Assembly: GCA_027064585.1 (NCBI GenBank)
Contig: JAMOPI010000029.1
Coordinates: 17,374-81,373 of the forward strand
Reading direction: 5' to 3'
Origin: Candidatus Desulfofervidaceae bacterium
GTDB taxonomy: Bacteria; Desulfobacterota; Desulfofervidia; Desulfofervidales; Desulfofervidaceae
Length of the DNA stretch: 64,000 nucleotides
Shown here: positions 36,258 to 46,241 of the stretch, one piece after another
Position numbering within the stretch: position 1 is the first letter of the stretch
How the letters are laid out: each line of letters starts with the position of its first letter
Program-made: the position numbers and the translations under genes
The notes under the pieces: model-generated
Databases searched by the model: none
Seen by the model: only the letters and a program-made list of their open reading frames with translations
What the model was told of the DNA's origin: nothing

Positions 36258-36730
36258 TGCGAGTAGTAGGCATAGACTTGGGCTCGCGGCGTAGTGGTTA
36301 TGGAGTGGTAGAAAGGCAAGGGCAGGCGATTTTTTGTATAAGTTGGGGGGAAATAAAACTTTCTTCTAATAAAAAGAAGTTGTCCCAGAGACTTTGTAGT
36401 TTTTATGACCACTTGGAGGCCATTATTAAACAGTATCTACCTCAAGAGGTGGTAATTGAAGACCTCTATGTCGCCCGCAATGTAAAGACGGCCTTTGTTC
36501 TGGGACACCTAAAGGGTGTAGCCATGCTTCTGGCCGAAAAGATGAGTCTGCCAGTATTTACCTATTCACCCTCGGAAATAAAAAAGGCGGTCGTAGGCTA
36601 TGGCCGGGCAGATAAGGAACAAGTAAGGGCAATGGTGCAAAGGCTACTTCAACTTCCAGAGATGCCGGGCGAACATGCGGCTGATGCCTTGGCCGCGGCC
36701 CTGTGTCATTTACATACTTTAAGACTATGA
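36257..36730 (+). CDS. ruvC: Holliday junction endonuclease RuvC
   Basis: Resolves Holliday junctions. The RNase H-like fold has Asp in VVGIDLGSRRSG, Glu in VVIEDLYVARN, and acidic residues in PGEHAADALAAALCH. The ATG overlaps the yebC stop (TGATG); a TTG one codon earlier also exists. 158 aa, the usual size. Followed by ruvA after 4 bp. Confidence 0.95.
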   Translation: MRVVGIDLGSRRSGYGVVERQGQAIFCISWGEIKLSSNKKKLSQRLCSFYDHLEAIIKQYLPQEVVIEDLYVARNVKTAFVLGHLKGVAMLLAEKMSLPVFTYSPSEIKKAVVGYGRADKEQVRAMVQRLLQLPEMPGEHAADALAAALCHLHTLRL

Positions 36731-36734
36731 TTCT

Positions 36735-37325
36735 ATGATTGGATATTTAAAAGGACATCTGTTTTTAAAGACGCCAACATCTATTATTCTTTTAACCAAT
36801 GGAGTAGGCTATGAGCTTGAAGTGTCTTTAAGCACTTTCTCTTCTCTGCCTGAAACTGGGCATGAGGTGTCTTTGTATGTTTATACTTATGTCAAAGAAA
36901 ACGCCTTAAAGCTGTTTGGTTTTTCTACCTTTGAGGAAAAAAGGTTGTTTGCCAAGCTAATGGACATTTCTGGCATTGGCCCAAGGCTGGCCTTAAATAT
37001 CCTTTCTCGTATCTCACCTGAGGCATTTAATGAAATTGTGCAAACTGGGGATATAAAACAGCTAAAGGCTATCCCTGGCATTGGCCGTAAAATGGCGCAG
37101 CGCATTTTACTTGAGTTGAAGGATAAGTGGGAGATGCCCATAGAAAAGAAGGCTAGACCCAAAGAAGAAATTAAGTCGGATTTAATTGATGATGTTGTCT
37201 CTGCCCTGGTAAATTTAGGTTATCAGAAGAAAGAGGCCCTTAAAGCAGTGCAAAAGGCCATAGCCCATTTTAATTCACCACCAAGCTTAGAAGATTTAAT
37301 TAAAGAGACCTTAAGGCAGTTGTAA
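36735..37325 (+). CDS. ruvA: Holliday junction helicase subunit RuvA
   Basis: Tetrameric junction-binding protein. OB-fold start MIGYLKGHL, helix-hairpin-helix motifs ([16 protein letters not shown] and [19 protein letters not shown]) and a C-terminal RuvB-contact domain ([19 protein letters not shown]). Stop overlaps the ruvB start (TAATG). Confidence 0.96.
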   Translation: MIGYLKGHLFLKTPTSIILLTNGVGYELEVSLSTFSSLPETGHEVSLYVYTYVKENALKLFGFSTFEEKRLFAKLMDISGIGPRLALNILSRISPEAFNEIVQTGDIKQLKAIPGIGRKMAQRILLELKDKWEMPIEKKARPKEEIKSDLIDDVVSALVNLGYQKKEALKAVQKAIAHFNSPPSLEDLIKETLRQL

Positions 37326-38338
37326 TGAACGAGCGGCTGGTAAGCCCTATATCTCTAGTTAATGATCTAGGTGAAGAAATAACACTTAGGCCGCAAAGTC
37401 TAAAAGAATTTTGCGGGCAGGAACAGGTTAAAAAAAAGCTTAAGATCTTCATTGAAGCGGCCAAGGCGAGAGGAGAGGCCTTGGATCATGTCCTTTTACA
37501 CGGCTGCCCTGGCTTGGGTAAGACAACTCTGGCAGTTATTATTTCCAAGGAACTGAATGTTAATATTAAAACTACCTCTGGCCCTGTGTTAGAGAGGCCA
37601 GGAGATTTGGCGGCCATCTTGACTAACTTAAGCCCTGGCGATGTCCTGTTTATTGACGAAATTCACCGTCTACACCCAATGGTAGAGGAAATTCTTTATC
37701 CAGCCATGGAGGACTTTAAGCTTGATCTCGTCATTGGCCAGGGGCCAAACGCACGGGTGGTCAAGATTGACCTGCCCCGGTTCACCCTGGTCGGGGCTAC
37801 TACGCGGACCGGACTTTTAACCTCGCCTTTAAGAGACAGGTTTGGTGTTATCTTACATCTTGACCTCTATAAGCCAGAAGAGCTGCAAGAAATTATCATC
37901 AAGGCTGCCCAAAGGCTGAATGTCAGTATTGATCCAGAGGGGGCCTTTGAGATCGCCCGGCGGGCGCGAGGTACACCTAGAGTAGCCCTTAGACTCTTAA
38001 AGCGGGTGCGGGACTACGCTCAGGTAAAAGGCAATGGACACATTGACAAAAAAACGGCCGCTGGGGCCCTTACCTTATTAGAGATTGACGAACATGGTCT
38101 TGATCCCTTGGACAGAAAGATCCTTTTAACCATTATTGAAAAATTTGATGGTGGCCCTGTGGGACTTGAAACTCTGTCTGCCGCCATTGGTGAAGAAAAG
38201 GATACGATTCAAGAGGTCTATGAACCTTATTTAGTACAGATGGGCCTTTTGCAGAGAACACCCCGTGGCCGCATGACTACCCCTTTGGCCTATAAGCACC
38301 TAGGAAAAAACATAAAAAAACAAGGCCGGCTGTTTTGA
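37325..38338 (+). CDS. ruvB: Holliday junction helicase motor RuvB
   Basis: AAA+ motor for branch migration. Walker A in [13 protein letters not shown], Walker B FIDEIHRL, sensor in [19 protein letters not shown] and the C-terminal winged helix ending [17 protein letters not shown]. 337 aa. It completes ruvCAB; the next gene overlaps its stop (TGATG). Confidence 0.97.
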   Translation: MNERLVSPISLVNDLGEEITLRPQSLKEFCGQEQVKKKLKIFIEAAKARGEALDHVLLHGCPGLGKTTLAVIISKELNVNIKTTSGPVLERPGDLAAILTNLSPGDVLFIDEIHRLHPMVEEILYPAMEDFKLDLVIGQGPNARVVKIDLPRFTLVGATTRTGLLTSPLRDRFGVILHLDLYKPEELQEIIIKAAQRLNVSIDPEGAFEIARRARGTPRVALRLLKRVRDYAQVKGNGHIDKKTAAGALTLLEIDEHGLDPLDRKILLTIIEKFDGGPVGLETLSAAIGEEKDTIQEVYEPYLVQMGLLQRTPRGRMTTPLAYKHLGKNIKKQGRLF

Positions 38339-39561
38339 TGAAAAATCTTGGCCTCCTTTTTTTAAAACAATACTTTTTTTTAAAGGAAATCTTAGCCGCC
38401 CTTTCCTTTTACCGCCTGCGGCTGTTTTTTTCTATCTTAAGCGTGGCCTTGGGTATAGGCACGATAGTTCTTATTGTAGGGGCCACAGATGGGGCCAATA
38501 AAAGGGTAAGTGAGCTCTTTGAAATGTTTGGCCCAGATGCCATTTTGGTTATTAGTGGTGGGAGGAAGACTATATTAAGAGGGCGTAAAGACACCCTTAC
38601 CTGGAAGGATGTCAAGAGCATCAAAAATAACATTCCAGGGGTATATGAAGTTGTTCCTATGGATATAGATAGGGGAATTGTAAAATACAAGAATAAAAAG
38701 TGGCTTACCTCCATTGTAGGGACTACACCTGCGTATTTTTCTTCCTGGCAGTGGTATCCCCAAGAAGGTGTTATCTTTACCCAAAGGGATGTTGAAGAAA
38801 AACGGGCTGTCTGTGTTATCGGAATAGAGGTAAAAAAAGAGTTATTCCCTCATACCTCACCGCTTGGCAAATATATTTTAGTAAAAAGGCTACCGGTACA
38901 GGTCATCGGTGTGTTAAAAGAAAGAGGAACAAGTACCGGTCATCACCATTTGGATGATAGGATTATCATGCCTATCACGACCCTTATGCAGCGTCTTTTA
39001 AATGATGACAAATATATCACCTTACTGCGCGTACGGACCCACGACGATCTGAAACAAACCGAGGGAAATATCAGGGCCTTGTTAAGGTATAATCACAAGT
39101 TAGGCCCATTGGCCCAAGATGACTTTGATATGTTTAGTGCGGCCGAGGTCAAGCAAATTTTACAGGTTATCTCTGGCAGTTTGCTTCTCTTTTTAGGTAG
39201 TGCGGGGTTGATTGCCTTAATCGTTGGCGGTTTTATTCTGGCAAACCTCTCTTATCTCTCTATTAGACAGCGACGTCGGGAGATTGGGATAAAACGAGCA
39301 TGTGGAGCAAAAAAGATAAATATCGCTGCCTCTTTTTTGTTAGAAATTCTCCTTACCACCCTTCTCGGAGGCATAGTAGGAGTAGGTTTGGCCTTAGGTG
39401 GCGGGGTTATTTTAGAAAGGTTTGGACAGATACCTATGATCTTTTCTGCCAAGATATGGGAATTGGCCCTGGGGTTGAGTTTGCTGGTAGGGCTTACCTT
39501 TGGTCTTCGTCCGGCCTTAAAGGCCGCAAGTATTGACCCCATTAAGGCCATTAAAGGATAA
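38338..39561 (+). CDS. MacB/FtsX-type ABC transporter permease
   Basis: An N-terminal membrane helix (RLRLFFSILSVALGIGTIVL) precedes a large extracytoplasmic MacB_PCD-like domain. Three C-terminal FtsX helices follow, with the cytoplasmic coupling motif RRREIGIKRACGAKK. A second similar permease follows after 5 bp and probably forms a heterodimer. No ATPase subunit is adjacent. Substrate unknown; the class often moves lipoproteins or peptides across the envelope. Confidence 0.85.
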   Translation: MKNLGLLFLKQYFFLKEILAALSFYRLRLFFSILSVALGIGTIVLIVGATDGANKRVSELFEMFGPDAILVISGGRKTILRGRKDTLTWKDVKSIKNNIPGVYEVVPMDIDRGIVKYKNKKWLTSIVGTTPAYFSSWQWYPQEGVIFTQRDVEEKRAVCVIGIEVKKELFPHTSPLGKYILVKRLPVQVIGVLKERGTSTGHHHLDDRIIMPITTLMQRLLNDDKYITLLRVRTHDDLKQTEGNIRALLRYNHKLGPLAQDDFDMFSAAEVKQILQVISGSLLLFLGSAGLIALIVGGFILANLSYLSIRQRRREIGIKRACGAKKINIAASFLLEILLTTLLGGIVGVGLALGGGVILERFGQIPMIFSAKIWELALGLSLLVGLTFGLRPALKAASIDPIKAIKG

Positions 39562-39566
39562 GCATA

Positions 39567-40787
39567 ATGCGTCCAACAAGACTTCTTTTAAACTCCATCT
39601 TACAAGTGCTAAAGGAGCACAAACAGCGAAGTATCCTCTCTATGCTAGGGGTGTTGTTTGGTATTCTTTCCCTTGTGGGCGTGGGCAATATCTCTTCGGC
39701 TATGACAAGAAAGGTAAAAGAGACTCTTAACCAGTTTGGTCCTAACTTGATTATTGTCAGGGCAGGAGAAGTGCGGGTTACGGGGCGGGGTATAAGGCAG
39801 TTCAGTACGGCCCAAACCTTAAAGTTTAGTGATGTACAGGCCATCAAGCAGTCTATAAGAGGGATAAAGGAAGTCGTGCCTATTGCTGAATTCTTTTTCC
39901 CCCTTCGCTATAAACAAAATGTTATCAATGTCAATATTATCGGTGCTCCTCGCAGTATCGCAAAAATAAGAAATCTGGTCCTCCAGGATGGATATTTTTA
40001 TGGGAAAAAGGACGAACAAAGGCGGGCCAAAACGCTTGTTTTGGGCTACAAGATATGGGAAACCTTGTTTGGTAATAAACGGGCCTTTGGGAAAACCATC
40101 TTGGCCCGGCGGGTGCCCTGTAAGGTTGTGGGTGTCTTGGCTCCAAAGGGGGCAGATTTGGCAGGCGAAGACTTAGACAGACTGGTATATATGCCCCTGC
40201 AAACAGTCTTACGGCGTTTTTTGAACGCCGATTATCTTTCGGCTATCTTTATTCAGGCCCAGAGAGAGGTAGATATTCCCAGGATTGAGGTAGAAATTAA
40301 AAAATTACTAAGAAGGCGCCATGGTTTAGGTCCGATGGAAAAAGATGATTTTAGTATCTATTCCCCTGCAGATATTGCCAAAACAAAACAAAAAGGATTG
40401 GCTTTGGTTTCTGTTCTAAGTAAAATGGCGGCTGCCATCTCCTTTACTATTGGCGGACTGGGAATCTTTGCAGTCATGCTTTTGGCCGTAAATGAGAGAC
40501 AAAGAGAAATCGGCATCAGGCGGGCCGTGGGGGCAAAGAAAAAAGATATCCTCTGGCAATTTTTAGGAGAAGCCTGTGTAATTTCTTTAATCGGAGGTAT
40601 ATTAGGCACTGCCCTTGGGCTGGGCATAGGAATATTGGTTAGTCTCATTGGCTCTTTGCCTATCGTGTTCGCTTGGAAAAGCTTACTTTTTGGCCTTTTG
40701 ATCAGTGTAGGCCTTGGGCTTGTAGCTGGAGTATATCCGGCCTATGTAGCGGCTTCCCTTATGCCCCTTGAGGTGTTAAGGAACTAG
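39567..40787 (+). CDS. MacB/FtsX-type ABC transporter permease, second copy
   Basis: Same architecture as the preceding gene (RSILSMLGVLFGILSLVGVGN, then soluble domain, then ERQREIGIRRAVGAKKKDIL and three helices), about 406 aa. Coding similarity to the first permease is low to moderate by eye, suggesting an old duplication. The 3' end overlaps the convergent hydrolase by 4 bp. Confidence 0.85.
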   Translation: MRPTRLLLNSILQVLKEHKQRSILSMLGVLFGILSLVGVGNISSAMTRKVKETLNQFGPNLIIVRAGEVRVTGRGIRQFSTAQTLKFSDVQAIKQSIRGIKEVVPIAEFFFPLRYKQNVINVNIIGAPRSIAKIRNLVLQDGYFYGKKDEQRRAKTLVLGYKIWETLFGNKRAFGKTILARRVPCKVVGVLAPKGADLAGEDLDRLVYMPLQTVLRRFLNADYLSAIFIQAQREVDIPRIEVEIKKLLRRRHGLGPMEKDDFSIYSPADIAKTKQKGLALVSVLSKMAAAISFTIGGLGIFAVMLLAVNERQREIGIRRAVGAKKKDILWQFLGEACVISLIGGILGTALGLGIGILVSLIGSLPIVFAWKSLLFGLLISVGLGLVAGVYPAYVAASLMPLEVLRN

Positions 40788-41305
40788 GCAATCTTTGCCC
40801 CAAGGATCTTTTCCATCCTTTCTAAGGCAAAGGCATGGGCCTTGGCATCAAAGTCAGCCACTCCCCCTTTATGCACATAGACTTCATATTCGCGTGCGCA
40901 AAGGTCGCTCACTGTCTCCATAACACAGATAGAGGTGCAAACCCCAACCACATGTACAGTTTTGATCCCTTCTTTTTGTAACACCTCTTCTAGGTTGGTC
41001 TGAAAGAAGCCACTAAAACGCCGCTTAGGGATGACATAATCTTCTGGGGCCGGTTTTAACTCCGGAATAACCTCAGCCCCCTTGGTGCCTTGAACACAAT
41101 GCGGAGGAAAGCGTTTAAATTCAGTATCGTCAGGGGGATGGTTATCGGCTAAATAGATAATCACGGCCCCTTCCTTTCTCTTTTTTTCTACAAGTCCTTG
41201 GATATAAGGGATAATCTTGCGGGCTTCTTCCCCACAATAAAGGGCCCCTTCGGGGCTAACGAAGTCATTAAGCATATCTATAACCAAGACGGCCTCTTTA
41301 GACAT
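40784..41305 (-). CDS. Cysteine hydrolase, isochorismatase/nicotinamidase family
   Basis: Catalytic triad positions are visible: Asp10 in VLVIDMLNDF, Lys94 in YVIPKRRFSGF, and Cys127 in GVCTSICVME. His in ADNHPPDD suits a metal ligand as in nicotinamidases (PncA), so an NAD-salvage role is plausible but not proven. 173 aa. It overlaps the upstream PLDc_N gene by 8 bp. Confidence 0.85.
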   Translation of the reverse strand: MSKEAVLVIDMLNDFVSPEGALYCGEEARKIIPYIQGLVEKKRKEGAVIIYLADNHPPDDTEFKRFPPHCVQGTKGAEVIPELKPAPEDYVIPKRRFSGFFQTNLEEVLQKEGIKTVHVVGVCTSICVMETVSDLCAREYEVYVHKGGVADFDAKAHAFALERMEKILGAKIA

Positions 41306-41528
41306 TGTTTCCCTCCTTTCTCCTTAAAAGCCTGCGTCCAAATAAAAGATAACCCAATCCTCCTATATAAGGAACAAGCACAACCACAACCAACCACAAA
41401 AACTTAGTGTAAACGGCCTTGGTCTGAAGTCGCATGAGGTCAATTAAGGCCCAAAAGGTAAGGATGATAAAGGGCATACTTAGAATAAAAAAGAGCAAAA
41501 ATGCCTTTAGATTCAGCGTAGGTTGCAA
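41298..41528 (-). CDS. Small membrane protein with PLDc_N domain
   Basis: Two membrane helices (FLLFFILSMPFIILTFWALIDL and KFLWLVVVVLVPYIGGLGYLLFG parts) joined by a short loop form the PLDc_N module found at the N-terminus of cardiolipin synthases, here alone. 76 aa. Good AAAGGAGGG upstream of the ATG. Function unknown. Confidence 0.78.
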   Translation of the reverse strand: MQPTLNLKAFLLFFILSMPFIILTFWALIDLMRLQTKAVYTKFLWLVVVVLVPYIGGLGYLLFGRRLLRRKEGNNV

Positions 41529-41621
41529 TTTTCCCCTCCTTTTTAGGTCTATTTAATATAGCATTTGGGGAATTTGTCAAATCCTCTTGCCATTTTATTC
41601 TGCTTATGGCAAGCTATTTTT

Positions 41622-43907
41622 ATGCGCATTTTAACGAAGATTTTTCTTTTTATCCTTTGGCCTATCCTTTTAGGGGCCAAGACGCAACCTCCCTTACCTA
41701 CCATCTCTTCTCCAGTAGAAGAGGGTTTTTTCACTGGTTCGGTGGGCGAAATAAAGGAATTTATTGAAAAGAAACAACAAGAAATTCAATCTGTTCTTAC
41801 CTATTTACAAACTCTTCTAAAAGAAAAAGAAATTAGCCCTGCTAATAAGACTACGCTCAAAACAGCTATAGAATTACTTAATATCCTCCCTTGGCAATTT
41901 AAAAAGATTATTAATAAACTTTCTACTCCATCTGTTTCTGTCAATATTGTCCTCCCCACCTTAAAGGGGCCACCCTATAACCTTCAAGAATATTATCAGC
42001 TTTTAAATACCTATCAGGCCATTATAACCCAAACAGAAGAAGTTAAACATCAACTTACCTTAACCCAAAGGGAACTAACATTTCTAAACAATGATCTTAA
42101 ACATCTTTTTGGCGATTATACTGAACTTCTTAACCAAAGACAATTAGCCAATTTTTATCTGGTCTATGCCCAGATGCTGAGCATGCAGACAAGATATGCC
42201 CTAAAAAAGATTTCTACTGCTCAACTGGAAAAGGCCCTTGATCGTTTAGAGGAAACTAAGACTCGGTGTTTAGAGAAAATGACGCTGGTCTTTAAGCACT
42301 TAAATATCACGTCCGCCGATCTTAAAAAGGCTAAGTCTCTCGCCCAGCAGGCCCAAAAGGAAGAAGAAAGGAAAAAGGCGAAGATTGAAAGAGAAATAGA
42401 GCAGATTGAAAGGAATCTGGTCTTTGTAGAAATGAAGATTGACGAAATTTCCCAACAACTAAACTTAAAACAATCTGTAAAAGTCTTAAGCTTAATTAAA
42501 CAACAATATGAAATGCGGCGGCTATGTTTGCAGGTAACTAAGGAAAAGCTAGAAAATGAACTTCTTTTAACCCACATAAAGACCCAAAAATTACTGTTTA
42601 GGACCCAGTGGTTACAGCTTTATACGGGTAGAGGTAAACTTGATAAAAGTAAAGTTTTTTTGAATTGGACTGACATGGCCGAAAGCTGGCAGAGGGTCCA
42701 AGACCGTTTTAATACCCTTTTGGCCCAGACCCAGCTTAGGGCGAATCTGATCAACGAAAAGCTGACAGCGGTAAGGCAAATTAAGGAAACCGAGAAGTCC
42801 TCTCAGAAAGTCATTACCAATTTTATCGTAGAGGGCAAAAGAACCCTGCGGGTGTTAAACTCATATATGACCTTTTTGCAGAAGGCAAATAAGGACTTAA
42901 AGGCAACTATTTTAGAAATAAATCTTACCATAGAATTACTTAAGGCCCATATTCACATCTGGGAAAAGGTTTCTTTTTGGTTTAAGGAAAAAGGAGTAAA
43001 GACTTGGAAGCGCATAAAAAGCGTATTATATTATCCCTTATTTACCATAGGGACTACCCCCTTTTCCTGCGCTACCCTAATCAAGTTTTTATTAACCGTT
43101 AGTATTGGTATCTATCTTTTAAGGTGGTTTAAAAGACGCTTATTAAGAGCACTACAGAAAATGCCTGATTTTTACTCCAGTTCTGTTAATTCTGTCATTA
43201 CCCTTGTTTATTATATAGGTATCGCCATCATCCTTACGGTTAGTCTTTCCGTTGTAGGCATAAACCTCAAACAACTTACCATTTTATTTGGTGCCCTGGG
43301 TGTGGGCATTGGCTTTGGCCTTCAGACAGTTACCAATAATTTTATCAGTGGGATTATCTTACTCTTTGAGCGAGCGATAAAGGTAGGAGACATCGTAGAG
43401 GTTGGGGAAAACCTTGCCGGCGTTGTCAGGCGGATTAACATTCGATCCACTGTAATCAGGACCTATGATGGTCTGGACGTCATTGTCCCCAATTCTGAAT
43501 TTATCGCCAACCGTGTTACTACTTGGACTTATGATGATGATTGGAGGCGTCTGCAAATCCCCTTTGGCGTGGCCTATGGCAGTAACGTGGATTTGGTAGC
43601 TGAGCTCGCTGCGCAGGCTGCGCGTTCTCTTCCTTATACGCAAGAAGACAGAACGCATAAACTTAACGTTGTCTTTACCGGTTTTGGAGATAGCTCTTTA
43701 GACTTCCGTCTTATTGTTTGGTGCCGTATGTATAAGCTAGATAAAACTATAAAAGAAGTGATTAGTGAGTACTATTTTGCCCTCTATAAGGCCTTTACCA
43801 AGGCCGGGATTGAAATCCCCTTCCCGCAAAGGGATTTGCATATTCGTTCTTTTTCTGAAGAAACTATCAAAAAAATAGTAGAGTGTTCTAAAAAAGGAAA
43901 TAATTAG
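41622..43907 (+). CDS. Large MscS-family mechanosensitive channel
   Basis: About 761 aa from the chosen ATG, which begins a signal-like helix (RILTKIFLFILWPILLG). A long periplasmic coiled-coil region (to about residue 450) resembles MscK/YbdG-type large channels. Membrane helices then lead to the MscS pore signature GALGVGIGFGLQTVTNNFISG and the cytoplasmic beta domain (VGDIVEVGENLAGVVRRINIR). It relieves osmotic downshock. A TTG 57 bp upstream is in frame but has no ribosome site. Confidence 0.88.
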   Translation: MRILTKIFLFILWPILLGAKTQPPLPTISSPVEEGFFTGSVGEIKEFIEKKQQEIQSVLTYLQTLLKEKEISPANKTTLKTAIELLNILPWQFKKIINKLSTPSVSVNIVLPTLKGPPYNLQEYYQLLNTYQAIITQTEEVKHQLTLTQRELTFLNNDLKHLFGDYTELLNQRQLANFYLVYAQMLSMQTRYALKKISTAQLEKALDRLEETKTRCLEKMTLVFKHLNITSADLKKAKSLAQQAQKEEERKKAKIEREIEQIERNLVFVEMKIDEISQQLNLKQSVKVLSLIKQQYEMRRLCLQVTKEKLENELLLTHIKTQKLLFRTQWLQLYTGRGKLDKSKVFLNWTDMAESWQRVQDRFNTLLAQTQLRANLINEKLTAVRQIKETEKSSQKVITNFIVEGKRTLRVLNSYMTFLQKANKDLKATILEINLTIELLKAHIHIWEKVSFWFKEKGVKTWKRIKSVLYYPLFTIGTTPFSCATLIKFLLTVSIGIYLLRWFKRRLLRALQKMPDFYSSSVNSVITLVYYIGIAIILTVSLSVVGINLKQLTILFGALGVGIGFGLQTVTNNFISGIILLFERAIKVGDIVEVGENLAGVVRRINIRSTVIRTYDGLDVIVPNSEFIANRVTTWTYDDDWRRLQIPFGVAYGSNVDLVAELAAQAARSLPYTQEDRTHKLNVVFTGFGDSSLDFRLIVWCRMYKLDKTIKEVISEYYFALYKAFTKAGIEIPFPQRDLHIRSFSEETIKKIVECSKKGNN

Positions 43908-43927
43908 TCGTTTCTTAAAAACTCTGT

Positions 43928-44090
43928 TTAGCTTTCAACCGGCCCAAGTTGCTTTTCATAATGCTCATTCCAGGCCAAGACAAAAAGAACAAATAAAAAT
44001 CCTATCGTTTCCTGCATCCATTTTTTTGAAGTTAAAGGCAGTTGCTGCAAGCATCAAATTGATGCTATTGTTCCGCTTCAGTTGGAATTG
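43928..44090 (-). pseudogene. IS5-type transposase C-terminal remnant
   Basis: On the minus strand INLMLAATAFNFKKWMQETI, then FLFVLFVLAWN, resembles the end of IS5/IS1182-type transposases (LMLAATAFNFKKWMR). The join needs a frameshift in an A-run within the Lys codons. Only about 50 residues are left. Confidence 0.5.
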
Positions 44091-44142
44091 GACAAACGGG
44101 CTATCTGTGATAAGGTGTAAAAAAAGAGGGGAAAGATGACTA

Positions 44143-44170
44143 TGTCCTGCCCCTCATGGGGGGCAGGACA
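44143..44170. repeat. 11-bp perfect hairpin in IS graveyard
   Basis: TGTCCTGCCCC and GGGGCAGGACA enclose a 6-base loop. No T-run follows, so a terminator is unlikely. It lies between the two transposase remnants and may be an end or a leftover regulatory hairpin. Confidence 0.5.
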
Positions 44171-44205
44171 CGCCCGAAGGTAGAGGTATAATAAACTCCT
44201 CTACT

Positions 44206-44670
44206 AATGCTTTGGCCTATGGTGCTCCTTCTAAAAAAGAAGCCTTGCTTAAGGCAGAAATTGAAAGACGTAAAAAGGTTATCACCAAGCAGGTGCTGCA
44301 GATTGAGGTATTAAAAAAAACGAGGAGTTATTCGGGACAAGATAGGAGCGGTGAAGAAACTGGTGAAAACAGGTTTTACGATCAAGGATGTGTGTTTTGG
44401 TTTAGGAATTAGCCGAAGTAGATATTATGAAGTTTTATCCAAGAGGTCAGGTGGAAATAGTAAAGTTAAGCAAATTGGCAAAAATAAGGAAGGAAAACTC
44501 AGTCAAAGTAATAGGGAAATTCTTTAAAAGATTAAAAGACCATAAAAGCGGAGCATCCCTTATGGGGTTATAGGCGAGTTACGGCGTGGTTAAGACGAAG
44601 GGATGAAGGTAAATCGTAAGCGGATTTAAGTTAATGAAAGAAAATGGACTTAGTGAAGCAAGCAGGGAGT
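44206..44670 (+). pseudogene. IS3-family transposase remnant
   Basis: Pieces in several frames match IS3-type OrfA/OrfB: LLKAEIERRKKVI..QIEVLKK, then VIRDKIGAVKKLVKTGFTIK with DVCFGLGISRSRYYEVL. After stops, GELRRG..RRDEGMKVNRKRI and LMKENGL follow, as in YGYRRVTAWLRR..VNRKRVYRLMKENGL. Stop codons and frameshifts break it. The catalytic DDE core downstream is missing. The following 220 bp hold nothing recognised. Confidence 0.65.
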
Positions 44671-44895
44671 TATGAGCGGATAAAGAGTTATGAGCTTGCG
44701 TGTTTGTGTTGGCTAAATTTGCTCTTTTCAACCTTTGCGCTCTTGCTTTGTTAATTACTTTGTTTTATCCCTTGTTATGGATGTTGTGGCTTTTGTCTTG
44801 CGCTTGCTTACGATGGATTTTTCAAACAGCCTCTTTTGGGCTTTGACATTAAGAAGAAAAAATATTAAAAATAAAAACTCTAATCAAGAGGGAAA

Positions 44896-45324
44896 ATGGC
44901 AAAGGTTTTTGTGTGTAAAATGTGCGGTGAGTGTTGTAAGGGAGAAGGAGGGATAAGGGTTACTTTACCCGAGATTGAGACTATGGCCAGGTATCTAAAA
45001 ATAAACAAGGAAGAATTTATAAAAAATTACTGTAAATACCAAAATGGCCATTATTATATTCGGGAAAAAGAAGTAAATGGAGAAAAGGTTTGTGTATTTT
45101 TACAAGAAAACGGTGGTTGTGCCGTCCATTCCTGTAAGCCTCTTCCGTGTAAACTTTGGCCATATTGGCGAGGGATTTTAAACAGTGAATTGGATTGGCG
45201 CGCCCTTAAGACCTTTTGTAAAGGTTTTAACCCAAATGCAAGTTTTGCGGAGTTTGTTGAAGAGGGAAAAAAAGTCCGTCAAGCATTACTAGGAAATAAA
45301 AAAGATGAAAGAGAATATTTGTGA
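44896..45324 (+). CDS. YkgJ-family cysteine-cluster protein, short form
   Basis: CKMCGECCKGEGGIRVTLPEIE followed by CVFLQENGGCAVHSCKPLPCKLWPYW is the YkgJ cysteine pattern; 142 aa is the common length. Eight or more cysteines are likely metal ligands. Function unknown. It overlaps pyrF by 20 bp, so the two are co-transcribed. Confidence 0.82.
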   Translation: MAKVFVCKMCGECCKGEGGIRVTLPEIETMARYLKINKEEFIKNYCKYQNGHYYIREKEVNGEKVCVFLQENGGCAVHSCKPLPCKLWPYWRGILNSELDWRALKTFCKGFNPNASFAEFVEEGKKVRQALLGNKKDEREYL

Positions 45325-46048
45325 AGAAGCCCAAAAACGACTCATCTTTGCCTTAGATGTGCCTGACAAAAAGAAGGCCTTTTTTTGGGTTGATTTACTT
45401 AAGGGTAAAATAGGTGTATTTAAAATAGGGATAGAGCTTTTTCTTAGTACAGGCCCTCACATTATTAGAGAAATAAAAAAGAGAGCAGGGGCCCAAATAT
45501 TCCTTGACCTGAAACTTCACGATATTCCAGCTACTGTCTTGGCTGCCTGTCGGCAGGCGGTGTTTTACGGTGTGGATTTTTTTACCGTGCATGTGCCTCC
45601 CTATAAAGGGCTGTTTAATGAATTTTCGTCTACACGAACAAAAATTATTGGCGTAACGGTTTTAACTAGCCTTGAAACGGAAGACTTGCTTAATCTAGGT
45701 ATTGCGCGTGAGCTAGCTATTCATCCTGAAAAATTAGCCCTAAAAAGGGCGCAGTTGGCTAAAGAGGCAGGTTGTGCTGGTGTCGTTTGTTCTGGGAAAG
45801 AGGTCAAAAAGATAAAAGAGCTATTTGGAGAGGATTTTATTACCATCACTCCTGGTATTCGCCTAAAACAAGATAATGTGCATGATCAAAAAAGGGTAGT
45901 AACGCCCTATATGGCCATCCGAAACGGCAGTGACTACATTGTTGTAGGCAGAAGCATCCGGCATACACCGAATCCTCTGAATGCTGTTAGACAGATAACG
46001 GCTGAAATTGCTTCTGCCTTAAAGGAAATCACCCCCCCACGGGGCTAG
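45305..46048 (+). CDS. pyrF: Orotidine 5'-phosphate decarboxylase
   Basis: Last step of UMP synthesis. The catalytic D-x-K-x2-D motif is present (LDLKLHDIPATV), with FALDVPD near the start and ITPGIRLK and IVVGRSIRH at the phosphate-binding end. 247 aa. The start lies inside the YkgJ gene. A 190-bp gap to moaA holds nothing convincing. Confidence 0.95.
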   Translation: MKENICEEAQKRLIFALDVPDKKKAFFWVDLLKGKIGVFKIGIELFLSTGPHIIREIKKRAGAQIFLDLKLHDIPATVLAACRQAVFYGVDFFTVHVPPYKGLFNEFSSTRTKIIGVTVLTSLETEDLLNLGIARELAIHPEKLALKRAQLAKEAGCAGVVCSGKEVKKIKELFGEDFITITPGIRLKQDNVHDQKRVVTPYMAIRNGSDYIVVGRSIRHTPNPLNAVRQITAEIASALKEITPPRG

Positions 46049-46241
46049 GGACGCTTGATAGATCAGGTAGGACAAGGATTGGGACTGGTGGCAGGATTTT
46101 TAGGAGAAACTAAAAACCTTTTCTTAGAATTGGTTTTAACAAATATTTTTTTAAACTTTTTCCACCACTGTTTCAATTTAGCCATAAATTCTATATACAC
46201 CAAAAGCGACACAATGGCAAATCCTTTAGCAGGTGAAAAAA

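Noticed and set aside
41565..41621. TTG start giving a 19-residue extension of the MscS channel
   Set aside because: No ribosome site and the later ATG begins a normal signal-like helix.
44671..44895. Possible gene start upstream of the second YkgJ gene
   Set aside because: The open frame lacks a ribosome site and looks like leftover IS flank.
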